Shown: positions 25,478 to 35,494, numbered from the stretch's first letter. The stretch is 64,000 nt of DNA from Aeromonas bivalvium (GCF_000819765.1 NZ_CDBT01000055.1:1-64000); one strand, 5' to 3'. Numbers and translations are program-made. The notes: generated from the sequence alone by a model not told the origin.

Positions 25478-26215
25478 ATGACACCTGAACGCTTTAAACG
25501 GATCTCCGACATGCTGGCCCAGCGCCAGCTCGATTTGACCGTCTGCATGGAAGAGGTCCACAAGCCTCACAACCTGGCCGCCATCGTCCGCACCGCCGAC
25601 GCCATCGGTATCCATCGGGTCCACGCCGTCTGGCCAAAAACCTGGATCCACAAGCGCAAGGGCACGGCCCGCGGCAGCCAGAACTGGGTCGACGTCAAGC
25701 TACACCCGGACGTAGGCAGCGCAGTGGCCGAACTGAAAGCCTCTGGCATGCAGATACTTGCGACTCATCTATCTGAAAATTCAGTGGATTTTCGCGCCAT
25801 CGATTACACCAGGCCGACCGCCATCCTGGTGGGCCAGGAGAAGCACGGCATCGGCGACGAGGCGCTGGCCCTGGCCGATCACCATATCGTCATTCCCATG
25901 GTGGGCATGGTGCAGTCCCTCAACGTCTCTGTGGCCGCCGCCGCCATCCTGTATGAAGCTCAGCGCCAGCGGGAGCTGGCTGGCTGCTATCGGCGAGGCT
26001 GCCCACTCGACCTGGAAGAGCAGAACAGCATACTGTTCGAGGGGGGCTACCCCGTCTATGCCCAGCTCTGCAAAGAGAAAGAGATGCCCTACCCCCAGCT
26101 GGGCCCGGCCGGCGAGATCCTGGCGGACGAGGCCTGGTGGCAACGGATGCAGCTGACCCGCAAGGGTTGGGCCAGCCTGGGGGACGAGGAAGAGGCATTC
26201 AGAGAGGAGTCATGA
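25478..26215 (+). CDS. trmH: tRNA (guanosine-18-2'-O)-methyltransferase
   Basis: A SPOUT methyltransferase that methylates the ribose of G18 in the tRNA D-loop using SAM. The 245-residue product shows VHKPHNLAAIVRTADA, ILVGQEKHGIGDEALALAD and the knot motif IPMVGMVQSLNVSVAAA. The ATG at 25478 (MTPERFKRISDML) matches known TrmH N-termini, but lacks a ribosome site. An in-frame ATG at 25409, after AAGAGACAATC, would add 23 residues and is a real alternative. Its position after spoT is conserved. Confidence 0.92.
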   Translation: MTPERFKRISDMLAQRQLDLTVCMEEVHKPHNLAAIVRTADAIGIHRVHAVWPKTWIHKRKGTARGSQNWVDVKLHPDVGSAVAELKASGMQILATHLSENSVDFRAIDYTRPTAILVGQEKHGIGDEALALADHHIVIPMVGMVQSLNVSVAAAAILYEAQRQRELAGCYRRGCPLDLEEQNSILFEGGYPVYAQLCKEKEMPYPQLGPAGEILADEAWWQRMQLTRKGWASLGDEEEAFREES

Positions 26216-26324
26216 AGACCCCGAGATCGCCATGGCGAAGACAAACCGCTACTCTGACTGTCATCTTGACCTGCCACCCAGACACGATGGCATCCGACCC
26301 TATCTGGCAACAGGAGTGTGCCCG

Positions 26325-27365
26325 ATGAAATCCCTCTCTCTTCCCCTGCTGGCCCTGACCCTGTTTTCTGCCGGAGCCCTTGCCGTGAGCAATCCTTACC
26401 AGCTGACCACTGAAGCCGACGTCCCCGCCCTCTATCAGCAGACCCTGCCCGAGTTCTGGCGCCAGCATGCCGTTGAGGGGGAGTTTGAAGGCAAGGACGG
26501 GGTCACCATCCGCTATGCCGCCCTGCGCCAGCCCAAGATCGATCGCGCCATCCTCATCGTCAACGGCCGGGTCGAGACCTATCTCAAGTACCAGGAGCTG
26601 GCGTGGGATTTGTGGCGCCAGGGCTACAGCCTCTACCTGATAGACCATCGCGGCCAGGGGATGTCGGATCGCCTGCTGGCGAATAGGGAGAAGGGCTATG
26701 TGGCCGACTTCGAGGACTATGTGGTGGATCTGAAGCAGTTTCACGACCAGGTGATCCTGGCAGACCAGCCCGCCAGCCTGTTCCTGCTGGCCCACTCCAT
26801 GGGGGGCGCCATCTCGGCGCGCTATCTGGAACGCTGGCCCGATGACATCCGCGCCGCCGCCCTCTCCTCCCCCATGATGGGCATTCATCTCGGCGGCCTG
26901 CCCCACTGGCTTGCCAAGGGGCTCAGCGCCACCATAGCCAGGGTCGGTGGCTGGTTCGGCGAGCCCCCCTACGGCCCTGGCCAGGGCGCCTATCAGGACC
27001 AGGGATTCGCCGACAATGAGCTGACCCACAGCGAGGCGCGCTACGCCGCCTTCCGCCGACAATACGAGCAATCCCCCCGGCTCAAGCTGGGAGGCGCCAC
27101 GGCGCACTGGATCCATCAGGGCATGACGGGGGCTGAGCGGGCCCTGGCAGAGGCGGGCAGCATCAAGACACCGCTGCTGCTGCTGCAGGCGGGGGACGAC
27201 AGCGTGGTCGACAACCAGGCCCAGGCCGACTTCTGCCAGCGCGCCCCCTGCGAGGGCGGCAAGCCCCTGCGCATCGACGGCGCCTGGCATGAGCTCTTCA
27301 TCGAGGCCGATGACAAGCGCCAACCCGCCCTCACCGCGGTCCTGGACTTCTTCGGCCGCTACTAG
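26325..27365 (+). CDS. Lysophospholipase-like alpha/beta hydrolase
   Basis: The 346-residue product has a signal peptide (MKSLSLPLLALTLFSAGALA) and an alpha/beta-hydrolase fold with the nucleophile elbow AHSMGGAIS, oxyanion region IVNGRVETYLKYQ, and a C-terminal Asp/His pair (GDDSVVDN and AWHELFIE). It resembles PldB lysophospholipase L2, and like E. coli pldB it directly precedes yigL. Unlike enteric PldB, it carries a clear export signal, so a periplasmic place of action is likely. CAGGAG is 9 bases before the ATG. Confidence 0.83.
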   Translation: MKSLSLPLLALTLFSAGALAVSNPYQLTTEADVPALYQQTLPEFWRQHAVEGEFEGKDGVTIRYAALRQPKIDRAILIVNGRVETYLKYQELAWDLWRQGYSLYLIDHRGQGMSDRLLANREKGYVADFEDYVVDLKQFHDQVILADQPASLFLLAHSMGGAISARYLERWPDDIRAAALSSPMMGIHLGGLPHWLAKGLSATIARVGGWFGEPPYGPGQGAYQDQGFADNELTHSEARYAAFRRQYEQSPRLKLGGATAHWIHQGMTGAERALAEAGSIKTPLLLLQAGDDSVVDNQAQADFCQRAPCEGGKPLRIDGAWHELFIEADDKRQPALTAVLDFFGRY

Positions 27366-27409
27366 GTGCCGTTGACCCATGGTCAACGGCACCTAGACTG
27401 GTTATTTTT
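27362..27409 (+). terminator. Long perfect inverted repeat at the hydrolase stop codon
   Basis: Sixteen bases (27362-27377) pair perfectly with 27381-27396 across a three-base CAT loop. The 5' arm includes the hydrolase stop codon TAG. A T-run (27404-27409) follows seven bases after the stem. It probably terminates transcription or protects the 3' end. Confidence 0.65.
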
Positions 27410-27485
27410 TGTAACCCTAAATAAATGGGGCGAGCCCAATGGCTGGAGTACACTGCCCCGGTATTTCTGCGAAACCGAGGTAACG

Positions 27486-28286
27486 ATGTTCAAGGTAGTT
27501 GTATCCGATCTCGACGGTACCCTGCTCAACAAGCAGCACCAGATCTCCCCCCGCACCCGCGACACCCTGCACCGGCTGGTGGCCAAGGGCATCAAGTTCG
27601 TAGTAGCCACCGGACGCCATCACGTGGATGTGCGCACCATTCGCGATACCCTCGGGCTGGACATCTACCTCATCACCTCCAACGGTGCCATGGTTCATGA
27701 CAAGCAGGACAAGCTGGTGTTCAACCAGTCCCTGCCGGCGGAGGTCGCCGCCGAACTGATCGCCCTGCCACGCGACCCCGACATCCACCTCAACATCTAT
27801 CAGGGGGATGAGTGGCTGGTCGAGGAGGAGCTGCCCTGGCTGCTCAGCTTCCATGACGAATCCGGCTTCAACTATCGGCTGGTCGATCTCCAGACTCAGT
27901 CGAAAGAGGGGATCAGCAAGGTGTTCTACATCGGCGAGCACGAGAAGCTGCTGCCCATCGAAGCCCGACTCAACGCCCAATACGGTGACAGGCTCAATGT
28001 CACCTTCTCCCTGCCGGACTGTCTCGAGGTGATGCACGCCGGCGTGCACAAGGGCAATGCGGTGCAGGCTGTCTTGGCCCAGCATGGGCTGGAGATGTCT
28101 CAGGCGGTGGCCTTCGGCGATGGCATGAACGACTTCGAGATGCTCAACATGGTGGGTCGTGGCGTGGTGATGGACAATGCCCACGATCGGCTCAAGCTGG
28201 CCCTGCCCCGCCACGAGCGCACCCTGAGTTCGGACGAGGACGGGGTGGCCGTCTATCTGGAGCAGCTGTTCTCGCTGCCGACCTGA
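27486..28286 (+). CDS. yigL: Cof-type HAD phosphatase YigL
   Basis: The 266-residue HAD-superfamily IIB phosphatase has motif I SDLDGTLLN, the TSNGA motif, the TGRHH stretch and motif IV FGDGMNDFEML. It is close to E. coli YigL, known as a pyridoxal-phosphate and sugar-phosphate phosphatase. CGAGGTAACG precedes the ATG. The same two-gene order (hydrolase then yigL) exists in E. coli, which supports both calls. Confidence 0.9.
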   Translation: MFKVVVSDLDGTLLNKQHQISPRTRDTLHRLVAKGIKFVVATGRHHVDVRTIRDTLGLDIYLITSNGAMVHDKQDKLVFNQSLPAEVAAELIALPRDPDIHLNIYQGDEWLVEEELPWLLSFHDESGFNYRLVDLQTQSKEGISKVFYIGEHEKLLPIEARLNAQYGDRLNVTFSLPDCLEVMHAGVHKGNAVQAVLAQHGLEMSQAVAFGDGMNDFEMLNMVGRGVVMDNAHDRLKLALPRHERTLSSDEDGVAVYLEQLFSLPT

Positions 28287-28299
28287 CCCGCAGCCGCAC

Positions 28300-28327
28300 C
28301 GGCATGCCCCCGCGTCGGGGCATGCCG
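28300..28327. terminator. Hairpin between convergent genes
   Basis: CGGCATGCCCC (28300-28310) pairs with GGGGCATGCCG (28317-28327). No T-run follows on either strand, so it is either a Rho-independent terminator of a weak kind or an mRNA-stabilising hairpin. Confidence 0.45.
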
Positions 28328-28347
28328 TCGGCCATCCCCGACACTGG

Positions 28348-28662
28348 CTAGCGCCTGAACCTGTGCTCGCAGGCCTTGCAGAAAAACTCATCGGAGAGAC
28401 GCCTGTCCAGTACCCGGCCAAGTAGCCAGCCTATGCCTCCTGCCCCCAGCCCTCCCAGCAACCCACCACAGATGGCTCCCAGCAGAGCCCCGAACGGCGT
28501 ACCGGCACTGCCCAGGGTACCACCCCAAATGGCACCAACCTTGGCGAGGGTCGCCGCCCCCGCATAGCCCCCCGCCGCCCCGATCCCTAGAGCGCAGGCT
28601 CGACTCACCCGCTCATCCAGCACCTTGTCAACTCCTTCGCGCAAGCACCTTGGACACCTCAT
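28348..28662 (-). CDS. Small glycine-zipper protein with zinc-ribbon cysteines
   Basis: The 104-residue product has an N-terminal CPRC pair and a C-terminal CKAC pair, as in a split zinc ribbon. Between them is a glycine/alanine-rich hydrophobic region (about 25-80) like glycine-zipper membrane proteins (GALLGAICGGLLGGLGAGG). I do not recognise a characterised family. TGAGGAAATGGCG places the ATG at 28660-28662 eight bases after GAGG; an ATG two codons upstream is closer than normal. It is monocistronic and divergent from the MCP gene. Confidence 0.65.
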   Translation of the reverse strand: MRCPRCLREGVDKVLDERVSRACALGIGAAGGYAGAATLAKVGAIWGGTLGSAGTPFGALLGAICGGLLGGLGAGGIGWLLGRVLDRRLSDEFFCKACEHRFRR

Positions 28663-28860
28663 CGCCATTTCCTCACAGAGTCAGCTCACTGATTATTGGT
28701 CAGAAACGCCACCTGGGTTCAATCGATGAATAAATGACGAATTTGAGTTCCGACTAACCCAAATTCTGGCTACCGAGGCGACGATCCGTGAACGCGATCG
28801 ATACCCAAACATGCCCTCCTCTCGATAATGAAGAGCCCCATCCCACGACGGTGAAGCCAC

Positions 28861-30504
28861 ATGTCTGTCTTGAACAACCTCTCGTTTAGCGCCAAGTTAA
28901 GGGTCCCCCTCCTGATTGTCCTGCTTACCATGTCCGCCGTCATGGCGGTGGCCTACCGCAGTTTCAGTGAACAGCAGCGAGTGAACCAGGCCCTGACCGA
29001 GCAGATATTACCCGTCCAGAATGCGCTGGAGGATGCCTACCGGGATCTCTACCAGATCGTCGCCGCCGGTCAGGGCTTGATTGTCGGTGGCCTCAACGAA
29101 CGCAATCTCGCCTTTCAGCATCGGGAATTTGTCGACAACAGCAGCAAGGCCAGGGCCCGGCTAGCCAAGGTGCAGGGCTTGATCGCGGCGGGTCTGCTCG
29201 GTCCGGAACATCAAGCCAGCTTGGACCTGATGCTGGCGGAGTTCGATCGCTGGTTGCCACATTATGACGCCGTCTTTGCCCATCCCCAGGAGGCTCAAGC
29301 CTACCTGGCCAGCCATTTCGATGAGGCAGAACAACAATTCGCCTCCATCCGCAAACAACTCAATCTGCTCAAGGGAGGGATAGGGCTGAGCAGAGAAGCC
29401 TTGATCCAGCAGAGCCAGTCATCCAGCCAGCACGCCCAGAGGCTGATGAGTCTGGGTACACTGGCAGCCATCCTTTTTGCCATAGGCCTTACCTGGTTGC
29501 TGACCCGGCTCATGCTGCAGCCATTGCGCAACATGCAGCTGGCCCTGGCCAATATTGCCGAGGGCGAGGGCGATCTGAGCCAGCGGCTGACGATCCACAG
29601 CCAGGATGAAATAGGTTCACTCGGTACCACCTTTAACCGCTTCATCACCCAGATACACAGGATCATCGGCGATGTCAGTCTCACTGTGACCACAGTACAG
29701 ACCGCCTCGGATCGACTGCGCGACCTGATGACGCAGATGGTCGGCAACGGGCAGGCACAACAACAGCAGAGTGACCAGATAGCGGCGGCGGTAGAAGAAC
29801 AGAGTGCCACCAGTGCTCAGATGATGGTCCATGCGAGCCAGACGGCCAGCACCTCTGCCGTCGCCACCCAGCAGGTACACAGCGCCAGCGATGCGCTGCA
29901 TCAGACGGTCACGGCGATGGAGGAACTGGCCCTGGATATTCAGGCATCGGAGCAGGGGGTCACCAGACTGGAACAGGATGTCGACCACATTACCTCAGTG
30001 CTGGCGGTGATCCGCAATATCGCCGAACAGACCAATCTACTGGCCCTCAATGCCGCCATCGAGGCCGCCCGCGCCGGTGAGCAGGGACGCGGCTTCGCCG
30101 TGGTAGCCGACGAAGTACGCAACCTGGCCAGCAAGACCCGGCACAGCACGGGGGAGATACAACAGATGATAGAGCGGCTGCAACAGGGCAGTCAGCAGGC
30201 GGTGCAGAAGATGAAAGCCAGCAGCCGACGCAGCCAGCAAGTGGTCGAGCAGGCCCATCAGACCCGTGCCAATCTTGAGCAGATGCGCCAGGCCATCACC
30301 ATCATCAATGAGATGAATGACCAGATCCGGGGGGCGGCCCACGAACAGAGCGAGGTCAGTGGCGAGATCAACCGGCGTCTGCAAGAGGTTGCGGGCAATG
30401 GTCGTGCCATGCTGTCCGGGCTGGCGCAAGTGCGCCTCACCAGTGCGCAACTGGCGGAGCAGAGCCAGCAGCTGGCGGCCACAGTCCATCAGTTCAAGCT
30501 GTGA
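28861..30504 (+). CDS. Methyl-accepting chemotaxis protein
   Basis: The 547-residue chemoreceptor has a first membrane segment (about 13-31), a periplasmic helical sensor domain of about 160 residues, a second segment (about 195-215), a HAMP domain, and a signalling domain whose conserved hairpin tip ([22 protein letters not shown]) begins near residue 385. Glutamine/glutamate pairs suitable for methylation flank it. There is no C-terminal CheR-binding pentapeptide. It lies next to the pgt regulon, which might hint at a phosphorylated C3 ligand, but this is speculation. Confidence 0.9.
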   Translation: MSVLNNLSFSAKLRVPLLIVLLTMSAVMAVAYRSFSEQQRVNQALTEQILPVQNALEDAYRDLYQIVAAGQGLIVGGLNERNLAFQHREFVDNSSKARARLAKVQGLIAAGLLGPEHQASLDLMLAEFDRWLPHYDAVFAHPQEAQAYLASHFDEAEQQFASIRKQLNLLKGGIGLSREALIQQSQSSSQHAQRLMSLGTLAAILFAIGLTWLLTRLMLQPLRNMQLALANIAEGEGDLSQRLTIHSQDEIGSLGTTFNRFITQIHRIIGDVSLTVTTVQTASDRLRDLMTQMVGNGQAQQQQSDQIAAAVEEQSATSAQMMVHASQTASTSAVATQQVHSASDALHQTVTAMEELALDIQASEQGVTRLEQDVDHITSVLAVIRNIAEQTNLLALNAAIEAARAGEQGRGFAVVADEVRNLASKTRHSTGEIQQMIERLQQGSQQAVQKMKASSRRSQQVVEQAHQTRANLEQMRQAITIINEMNDQIRGAAHEQSEVSGEINRRLQEVAGNGRAMLSGLAQVRLTSAQLAEQSQQLAATVHQFKL

Positions 30505-30534
30505 GGCCCCCATCATGGACCGGCACCAGGCATC

Positions 30535-31812
30535 TCAACTGCTGGGCTTGAACAACCCCTTGTCCAGCTGGTGCTTCTTCATCCGCAGATAGAGCTTCTT
30601 GCGCGGGATGCCGAGGTAGTTGGCGGCTTCGGTCACCCGACCCGAGAAGAGGAAGAGGGTGTCTTCGATGATCCGCTTCTCGTACTCCTCCACCAGGTCA
30701 TCGAGCGGCTCCCTGGCATTGGCGGCTGGCATGGCACGCTCGACACCTGCCAGCTTGATGATGCCCACCGCATAGAGCTCGGCCACGTTGCGCAGCTCAC
30801 GGATATTGCCAGGCCATTGATGGCGCTTGAGGGTCTCCAGATAGGCGCGATCCACCTGGGGAACGGCGCGGCCTATCCGTTTGCAGCCCTGGCGCAAGAA
30901 AGAGCGAAACAGGGGAATGATGTCGCAGCTACGCTCCGCCAACCTGGGCAACTTTATCCTCACCTGGGAAAGGTAGTAGTAGAGCTCTGGCATCAGCACC
31001 TGCTGCGCCACCAGTTGCTCCGGCGCCTCTTCAAACAGGGCTATGGTACGCTGAGCCTTGTTGCCTTTGCGCTCTTGCTCCAGCAGATACCCTCCCAGCC
31101 AGCGCTGACACTCAGGGGTCAATCTGGCCGGGCCCTGCAACACCAGGGTGCCACGATGGCTCAGGGCCAGACTCTCCTTCATCTGCTCTACCCCGGGCGC
31201 AGCCGCACAGTCATGGAGATGCAACGGCTGATCCTGACGCTCACCTATGCCATGGAGCAGGTGGGCCAGGGTATGTCGACCCGTGCCAGGCTCCCCTTCC
31301 AGCATCAGATCCTTGTCGGTCTGGGCCAGTTGATTGAGCTGATGGCGGATGGCGACGAGTTGCGGGCTGGTCCCGATCAACTGATGCTCGACCGCCGCCT
31401 GGATCTCGTTGCGATGGGCCAGCAGGGCGCGCCTGTGCTCCAGGGCGCGGGCCAACAGATCCAGCAGCGCTTCCGGATTGAGGGGTTTCTCCAGAAAGTC
31501 GAAGGCCCCCTGCTTGACGGCCTTGACCGCCAGAGGGATGTCCCCATGACCGGTGATCAGGATCACCGGGATATCCGGGTCTATCTGGCGTACTCGCGCC
31601 AGCAGATCCAGCCCATTCATCGCCGGCATATAGATGTCGGACACCAGTACCCCGGACCAGTCTGCACCGAGCAAAGCCAAGGCCTGCTCCGGGCTGGCAG
31701 TCCCCCTTGGCTGATAGCCGGACAGGTTCAACAGATGACAATAGGACTCCAATACGTCCTCATCGTCATCCACCAGCAGCACGTCGGTGCCACGAGTTCG
31801 CGTTAACCGCAT
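30535..31812 (-). CDS. pgtA: Response regulator PgtA
   Basis: The 425-residue regulator has a receiver domain (VLLVDDDEDVLESY, phospho-acceptor Asp in LVSDIYMP, Lys in DFLEKPL), an NtrC-like AAA+ domain and a Fis-type DNA-binding C-terminus (RVTEAANYLGIPRKKLYLRM). The AAA+ domain is degenerate: the Walker A is GEPGTGRHT and the GAFTGA loop needed for sigma-54 contact is absent. It therefore probably activates a sigma-70 promoter, as proposed for Salmonella PgtA. The ATG at 31810-31812 has GGGAG nine bases upstream; the earlier ATG at 31827 has none. It is last in pgtCBA. Confidence 0.88.
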   Translation of the reverse strand: MRLTRTRGTDVLLVDDDEDVLESYCHLLNLSGYQPRGTASPEQALALLGADWSGVLVSDIYMPAMNGLDLLARVRQIDPDIPVILITGHGDIPLAVKAVKQGAFDFLEKPLNPEALLDLLARALEHRRALLAHRNEIQAAVEHQLIGTSPQLVAIRHQLNQLAQTDKDLMLEGEPGTGRHTLAHLLHGIGERQDQPLHLHDCAAAPGVEQMKESLALSHRGTLVLQGPARLTPECQRWLGGYLLEQERKGNKAQRTIALFEEAPEQLVAQQVLMPELYYYLSQVRIKLPRLAERSCDIIPLFRSFLRQGCKRIGRAVPQVDRAYLETLKRHQWPGNIRELRNVAELYAVGIIKLAGVERAMPAANAREPLDDLVEEYEKRIIEDTLFLFSGRVTEAANYLGIPRKKLYLRMKKHQLDKGLFKPSS

Positions 31813-31817
31813 GATAG

Positions 31818-34238
31818 TTACTCCCATGAGTCATGAGCGGCGTCGCTCGCCAGCGATCTCGCCTCATCGACGGTAAATTCCAGTACCACCATGGCCCCTC
31901 TCTCCAGGGTCGACCCTAGGCAGATCCCCCCGCCGCAGCGCGCCAGCAGGGAGCGGCAGATGGTCAGCCCCAGCCCGAGCCCCACTTCCTTGGAGCTGGT
32001 GAAGGGGGTAAACAGCCTGGGCAGCATCTCTTCCCCGAAGCCGGACCCAGAGTCACACAGCGCAATCCTGATCAGCCGCGGATCCCGTTCGAGCAGCAGC
32101 AGCCGGATCTGGCGCAGTTCCCGACCCGCGATGGCATCCAGGCCATTGACCAGAAGGTTGACCAGGACCTGCTCCACCAGGCCAGGGTCACCCTGGATCC
32201 AGAGATCTCTGGGGAGCTCGTTGTGCAACCGGCATCCATCGCGCCTGGCCCGGGTCTCCACCAGCAACAGGGCTTGTTCCGCCAGTTCATGCAGATCCAG
32301 CCGGATCAGAGGGCAGGCCTGGGGCGACTTGCGGGCAAAATTGCGCAGCGCCGTGATGATGCGCCCCATCCGCTGGCCGAGACGCTCTATCTTGTCCAGC
32401 TCCAGCCCCAGCTGCCGAGACTCGCCGGCCGCCAGTGCCATCCGGCTGGTATAGAGATAGGTCATCATGGCCGACAGGGGCTGATTGAGCTCATGGGCCA
32501 GGCTGGTCATGGCCTGACCGACCACCGCCATCTTGGCGGCCTGAATCAGCTCGTCCTGAGTCTGCAACAGGTTGCGTTGGGCCTGCTCCCGCCGGGCCAC
32601 CTCCTCCGCCAACCGACGATTATTCTCGGTCAATGCCCGGGTGCGCTCCTCCACCAGCCGCCCCAGCTCTCGTGCAGTCAGCTCCTGGCGGGTCACGTCC
32701 GTGATGGTGATGATGAACTTGGATCGCCGCGCCTGCTCGAAGCGACGGAAATTGAAATGAAGGTAGCGGGCCTGCCCCGCCAACTCGGCGGCCAGGGTGC
32801 ATTCGCTGCTGCCGAGCCGTTGCAGCGGTTGACCTGGCTGGAACTGGGCCGCCAGCACGGCCCCCCCCTCACCGGGGAAAACCTGCCACAGGGGCTGCTC
32901 CGGTTCTATGCTCGCTTGCCGGAACAGGGCCAATGCACTCGGGTTGACCGACTCTATGGTCCCGTCCGGGTGGCAGGTGATGAGGGAGGCCTGGGTGTTG
33001 TTGATGAGATTGAGGGCATTGGTTCGTTCCACTTGCTGCCATTGCTCGCAGAAGCCGCGCAGGCTCTCACCCAGTCGTCCAATCTCGTCTCGCCCCACCG
33101 TCTTGATCGGTTGCTCCAGCTGGCCGGCCGCGACCCGGGCCAGATCCTGGCTCAGGATATCAAGCCGCCGGATCAACCGTCGACCAATCAGCACCACCAG
33201 CACGAAGCCGCTGATCAGCACAGAAAGCCCCAACGCCACCAGGATCACCGTCTTGCCCGTCACCACCCTGCGATGGCTGTCATGACCCAGGGTACGCAGC
33301 GCCTGGTTGGCCTCGATCACCACCCGGCTGACCCTGGCGTGATAGCGGGAGACAGACTCATCCAGCTGGGGCCGCAGCGCTTCCAGCTGTTGATGGGTCC
33401 GCACGTCGGCAGCCAGCAGCCGTTGCAGCTGGCCGCCGGGTTTGACCAGAGTCACTATCTCCTTGAGGATCTGGCGATAGCTCACCGTCGAGGGGTAATC
33501 TGCCAGCCGGGCGGCCAGGGTCTCTATCTCTTCTATCTTGTAACCGATGAACAGGAAGGCACTCTCCAGATCCTGCTGATAACGTAGCGCCATCACTTCA
33601 GTCACCAGGCTCTGGAGCTCGTTCTCCTTGAAGGTGAGATCCTGCAGGGTGGAGAACTCCTTGATGACCTCCCCCAGGGAACCATGCTGTCCCCCGTCTT
33701 CGACCATGCCGGTCAGATGCCATTCCACCTCCTGCAGCAGAGGCGCCACCTCATCCACCAGATCCTGATGCAGCCAGGTACTGTGTTTCTGGATCTGTGC
33801 CAGGGCAGTCTGATGATCCAGCTGCCGACGCAGGTAGTCCCCATGACGTTCGACCAGCCCTTCCAAGGCGAGGAAGCTCTGCCGCTGATGCGGGGTTTCC
33901 CTGTTGTCCGGTGTGCTGGAGAGCGAGGCCTGTCGCATTTCCTGCATGGTCATCGACACTTGACGGGAGAGGCGCTGGTGTTGCCCCAGCTCCCGGCTGT
34001 CCCTGAGCTGCGCCAGTTGCAGGAGCAACCGCGAGCTGGCACGCTCCAATTGGTAGGCCCCCTCAATGGCCGGCAGGCTCTCCTCGACGATAGCCCCCAC
34101 CTGGCGACCGAGTCTGTCCCACATCACATAGGCGGTCCCTCCCATGGCAAGCGCCAGGGTCGTGATGGCAATGAAAGACAACATCAGACGCCGCCCCAGA
34201 GTACTGGGCCAGCGCAGCCATTCCCCTCGGCCACTCAT
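31818..34238 (-). CDS. pgtB: Sensor histidine kinase PgtB
   Basis: The 806-residue membrane kinase has a first segment near residues 15-35, a large periplasmic helical region, a second segment (VILVALGLSVLISGFVLVVL), a HAMP domain, a PAS-like region, a coiled coil, and a DctB/NtrB-type kinase core. The phospho-acceptor His is in SLAHELNQPLSAMM; the ATPase part has NLLVNGLDAI and DSGSGFGEEMLPRLF. Its ATG overlaps the pgtC stop (ATGA at 34238-34235 on the minus strand). With PgtC it should detect phosphoglycerate and phosphorylate PgtA. Confidence 0.88.
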   Translation of the reverse strand: MSGRGEWLRWPSTLGRRLMLSFIAITTLALAMGGTAYVMWDRLGRQVGAIVEESLPAIEGAYQLERASSRLLLQLAQLRDSRELGQHQRLSRQVSMTMQEMRQASLSSTPDNRETPHQRQSFLALEGLVERHGDYLRRQLDHQTALAQIQKHSTWLHQDLVDEVAPLLQEVEWHLTGMVEDGGQHGSLGEVIKEFSTLQDLTFKENELQSLVTEVMALRYQQDLESAFLFIGYKIEEIETLAARLADYPSTVSYRQILKEIVTLVKPGGQLQRLLAADVRTHQQLEALRPQLDESVSRYHARVSRVVIEANQALRTLGHDSHRRVVTGKTVILVALGLSVLISGFVLVVLIGRRLIRRLDILSQDLARVAAGQLEQPIKTVGRDEIGRLGESLRGFCEQWQQVERTNALNLINNTQASLITCHPDGTIESVNPSALALFRQASIEPEQPLWQVFPGEGGAVLAAQFQPGQPLQRLGSSECTLAAELAGQARYLHFNFRRFEQARRSKFIITITDVTRQELTARELGRLVEERTRALTENNRRLAEEVARREQAQRNLLQTQDELIQAAKMAVVGQAMTSLAHELNQPLSAMMTYLYTSRMALAAGESRQLGLELDKIERLGQRMGRIITALRNFARKSPQACPLIRLDLHELAEQALLLVETRARRDGCRLHNELPRDLWIQGDPGLVEQVLVNLLVNGLDAIAGRELRQIRLLLLERDPRLIRIALCDSGSGFGEEMLPRLFTPFTSSKEVGLGLGLTICRSLLARCGGGICLGSTLERGAMVVLEFTVDEARSLASDAAHDSWE

Positions 34239-35494
34239 GGCTGCGCCACCAGTTCGACCAATGCCATGGCTGCCTTCAGATTGTCCTGGGTCATCTGTCG
34301 CCACCTCTGCTGCGCCCGTTCCGCCTGCGGGCTCGCCTTGCCCCCCTCGTAGACATCATCAAACAGCGCCAGCAGGGCAGGATCCTGTGTCTGTTGCTCG
34401 CTGAGGGGGGGCGTGCTGGCCAGTGTCCTTGCCTGCGCGATCAGGGCGGCTCGCCTGGGTTCCCCGTTCGCTCCAGCCTCGTCTATGCCCTGCCAGGTCA
34501 GCCGCAGGGCGGGCAATTGCTGGGTGATGGTCTGATCAAACAGCACCTTCAGCAAACTGGCACGGCGATAGAGCAGCTCCTTGTCGAGCACGAATTCGGT
34601 CTGCTGGGCCAACCCAGGTTCGGTCAGAGTGACTTTCGCCATCTCGGAAGTGCCGACGATGGCTTGCCCCTCGGCAGAGAGCAGGAAATCGATAAACCGG
34701 GCCGCCAGCGCAGACTGCTGGCTGGTTTGCATCACCGCCAGGTAGGTGGGCAGTATCACTCCCTGGTGCAAGGGGGTGAATCCTATGTAATCGAAGTGGG
34801 CCTGGCTGGTGCGGGCATAGCTCTCGATCACCAGCCCGGCCCCAGCCAGCCCGCGACTGATGCCGTCACTGACGCCGAAACTGCGGGCCGTGATGGCGGA
34901 CAGGTTGCCACCTATCTGCATCAGGATCGCCCAGCCCTGTCGCCAGCCATATTGCTGCAGGATGCTCTCCACCATCATGTGGGTGGTACCGGACTGGGAG
35001 GGGGAGCTCATCATCACATGCCCCATGAAGGCGGGATCAGCCAGACTCTGCCAGTCGGTCGGTACCGGCAACCGGTGCTTGGCCAGATAGCGGCGGTTGT
35101 ACAGGATGCCAATGCCGGAGTAACCGACCACGGCCACCTTGCCATCCAGGCCCAGAATGTGGGGGCTCAACCAGGTGGGAGGCTGGGTGCGCACGGGCAA
35201 TCGGGCAAGCAGGCCTGCCTTGTCCAGCGAGTGGAAGAAGGTGGGCGACGAGGAGAGCACCACGTCCACCGGGGCCCCGTCGGCCTGGGTCAGCAGACGC
35301 TGGGCCGACAGGGTGCGCCGGTAGATCACCTCCAGCCTCACCTCGGGATGGCGCTGGCGAAACCCTTCCACCATGGCCTTGATCGGGCTCTCGGAGAAGG
35401 AGGTCAGTACCGTCAGCGAGGATGCCACAGCCGGCATGCTGAGTCCGCCGCAGACCAGAAGCAGGATGGAGGCGATTCGGCGATGGGTCTGCAT
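34235..35494 (-). CDS. pgtC: Phosphoglycerate-sensing periplasmic protein PgtC
   Basis: The 419-residue exported protein has a signal peptide (MQTHRRIASILLLVCGGLSM) and resembles solute-binding proteins of iron/ABC type (LTVLTSFSESPIKAMVEGF, VVLSSSPTFFHSLDKAGLL, YSGIGILYNRRYLAK). In Salmonella, PgtC works with PgtB as regulatory proteins for pgtP rather than as part of an ABC importer. The ATG at 35492-35494 has AGGAG about 12 bases upstream. It is first in the pgtCBA operon and divergent from pgtP. Confidence 0.87.
   Translation of the reverse strand: MQTHRRIASILLLVCGGLSMPAVASSLTVLTSFSESPIKAMVEGFRQRHPEVRLEVIYRRTLSAQRLLTQADGAPVDVVLSSSPTFFHSLDKAGLLARLPVRTQPPTWLSPHILGLDGKVAVVGYSGIGILYNRRYLAKHRLPVPTDWQSLADPAFMGHVMMSSPSQSGTTHMMVESILQQYGWRQGWAILMQIGGNLSAITARSFGVSDGISRGLAGAGLVIESYARTSQAHFDYIGFTPLHQGVILPTYLAVMQTSQQSALAARFIDFLLSAEGQAIVGTSEMAKVTLTEPGLAQQTEFVLDKELLYRRASLLKVLFDQTITQQLPALRLTWQGIDEAGANGEPRRAALIAQARTLASTPPLSEQQTQDPALLALFDDVYEGGKASPQAERAQQRWRQMTQDNLKAAMALVELVAQP

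Noticed and set aside
28823-28828. CGATAA upstream of the MCP gene as a flagellar sigma-28 promoter
   Set aside because: The -10 is only partial (CTCGATAA) and no TAAA-type -35 box stands at the right spacing.
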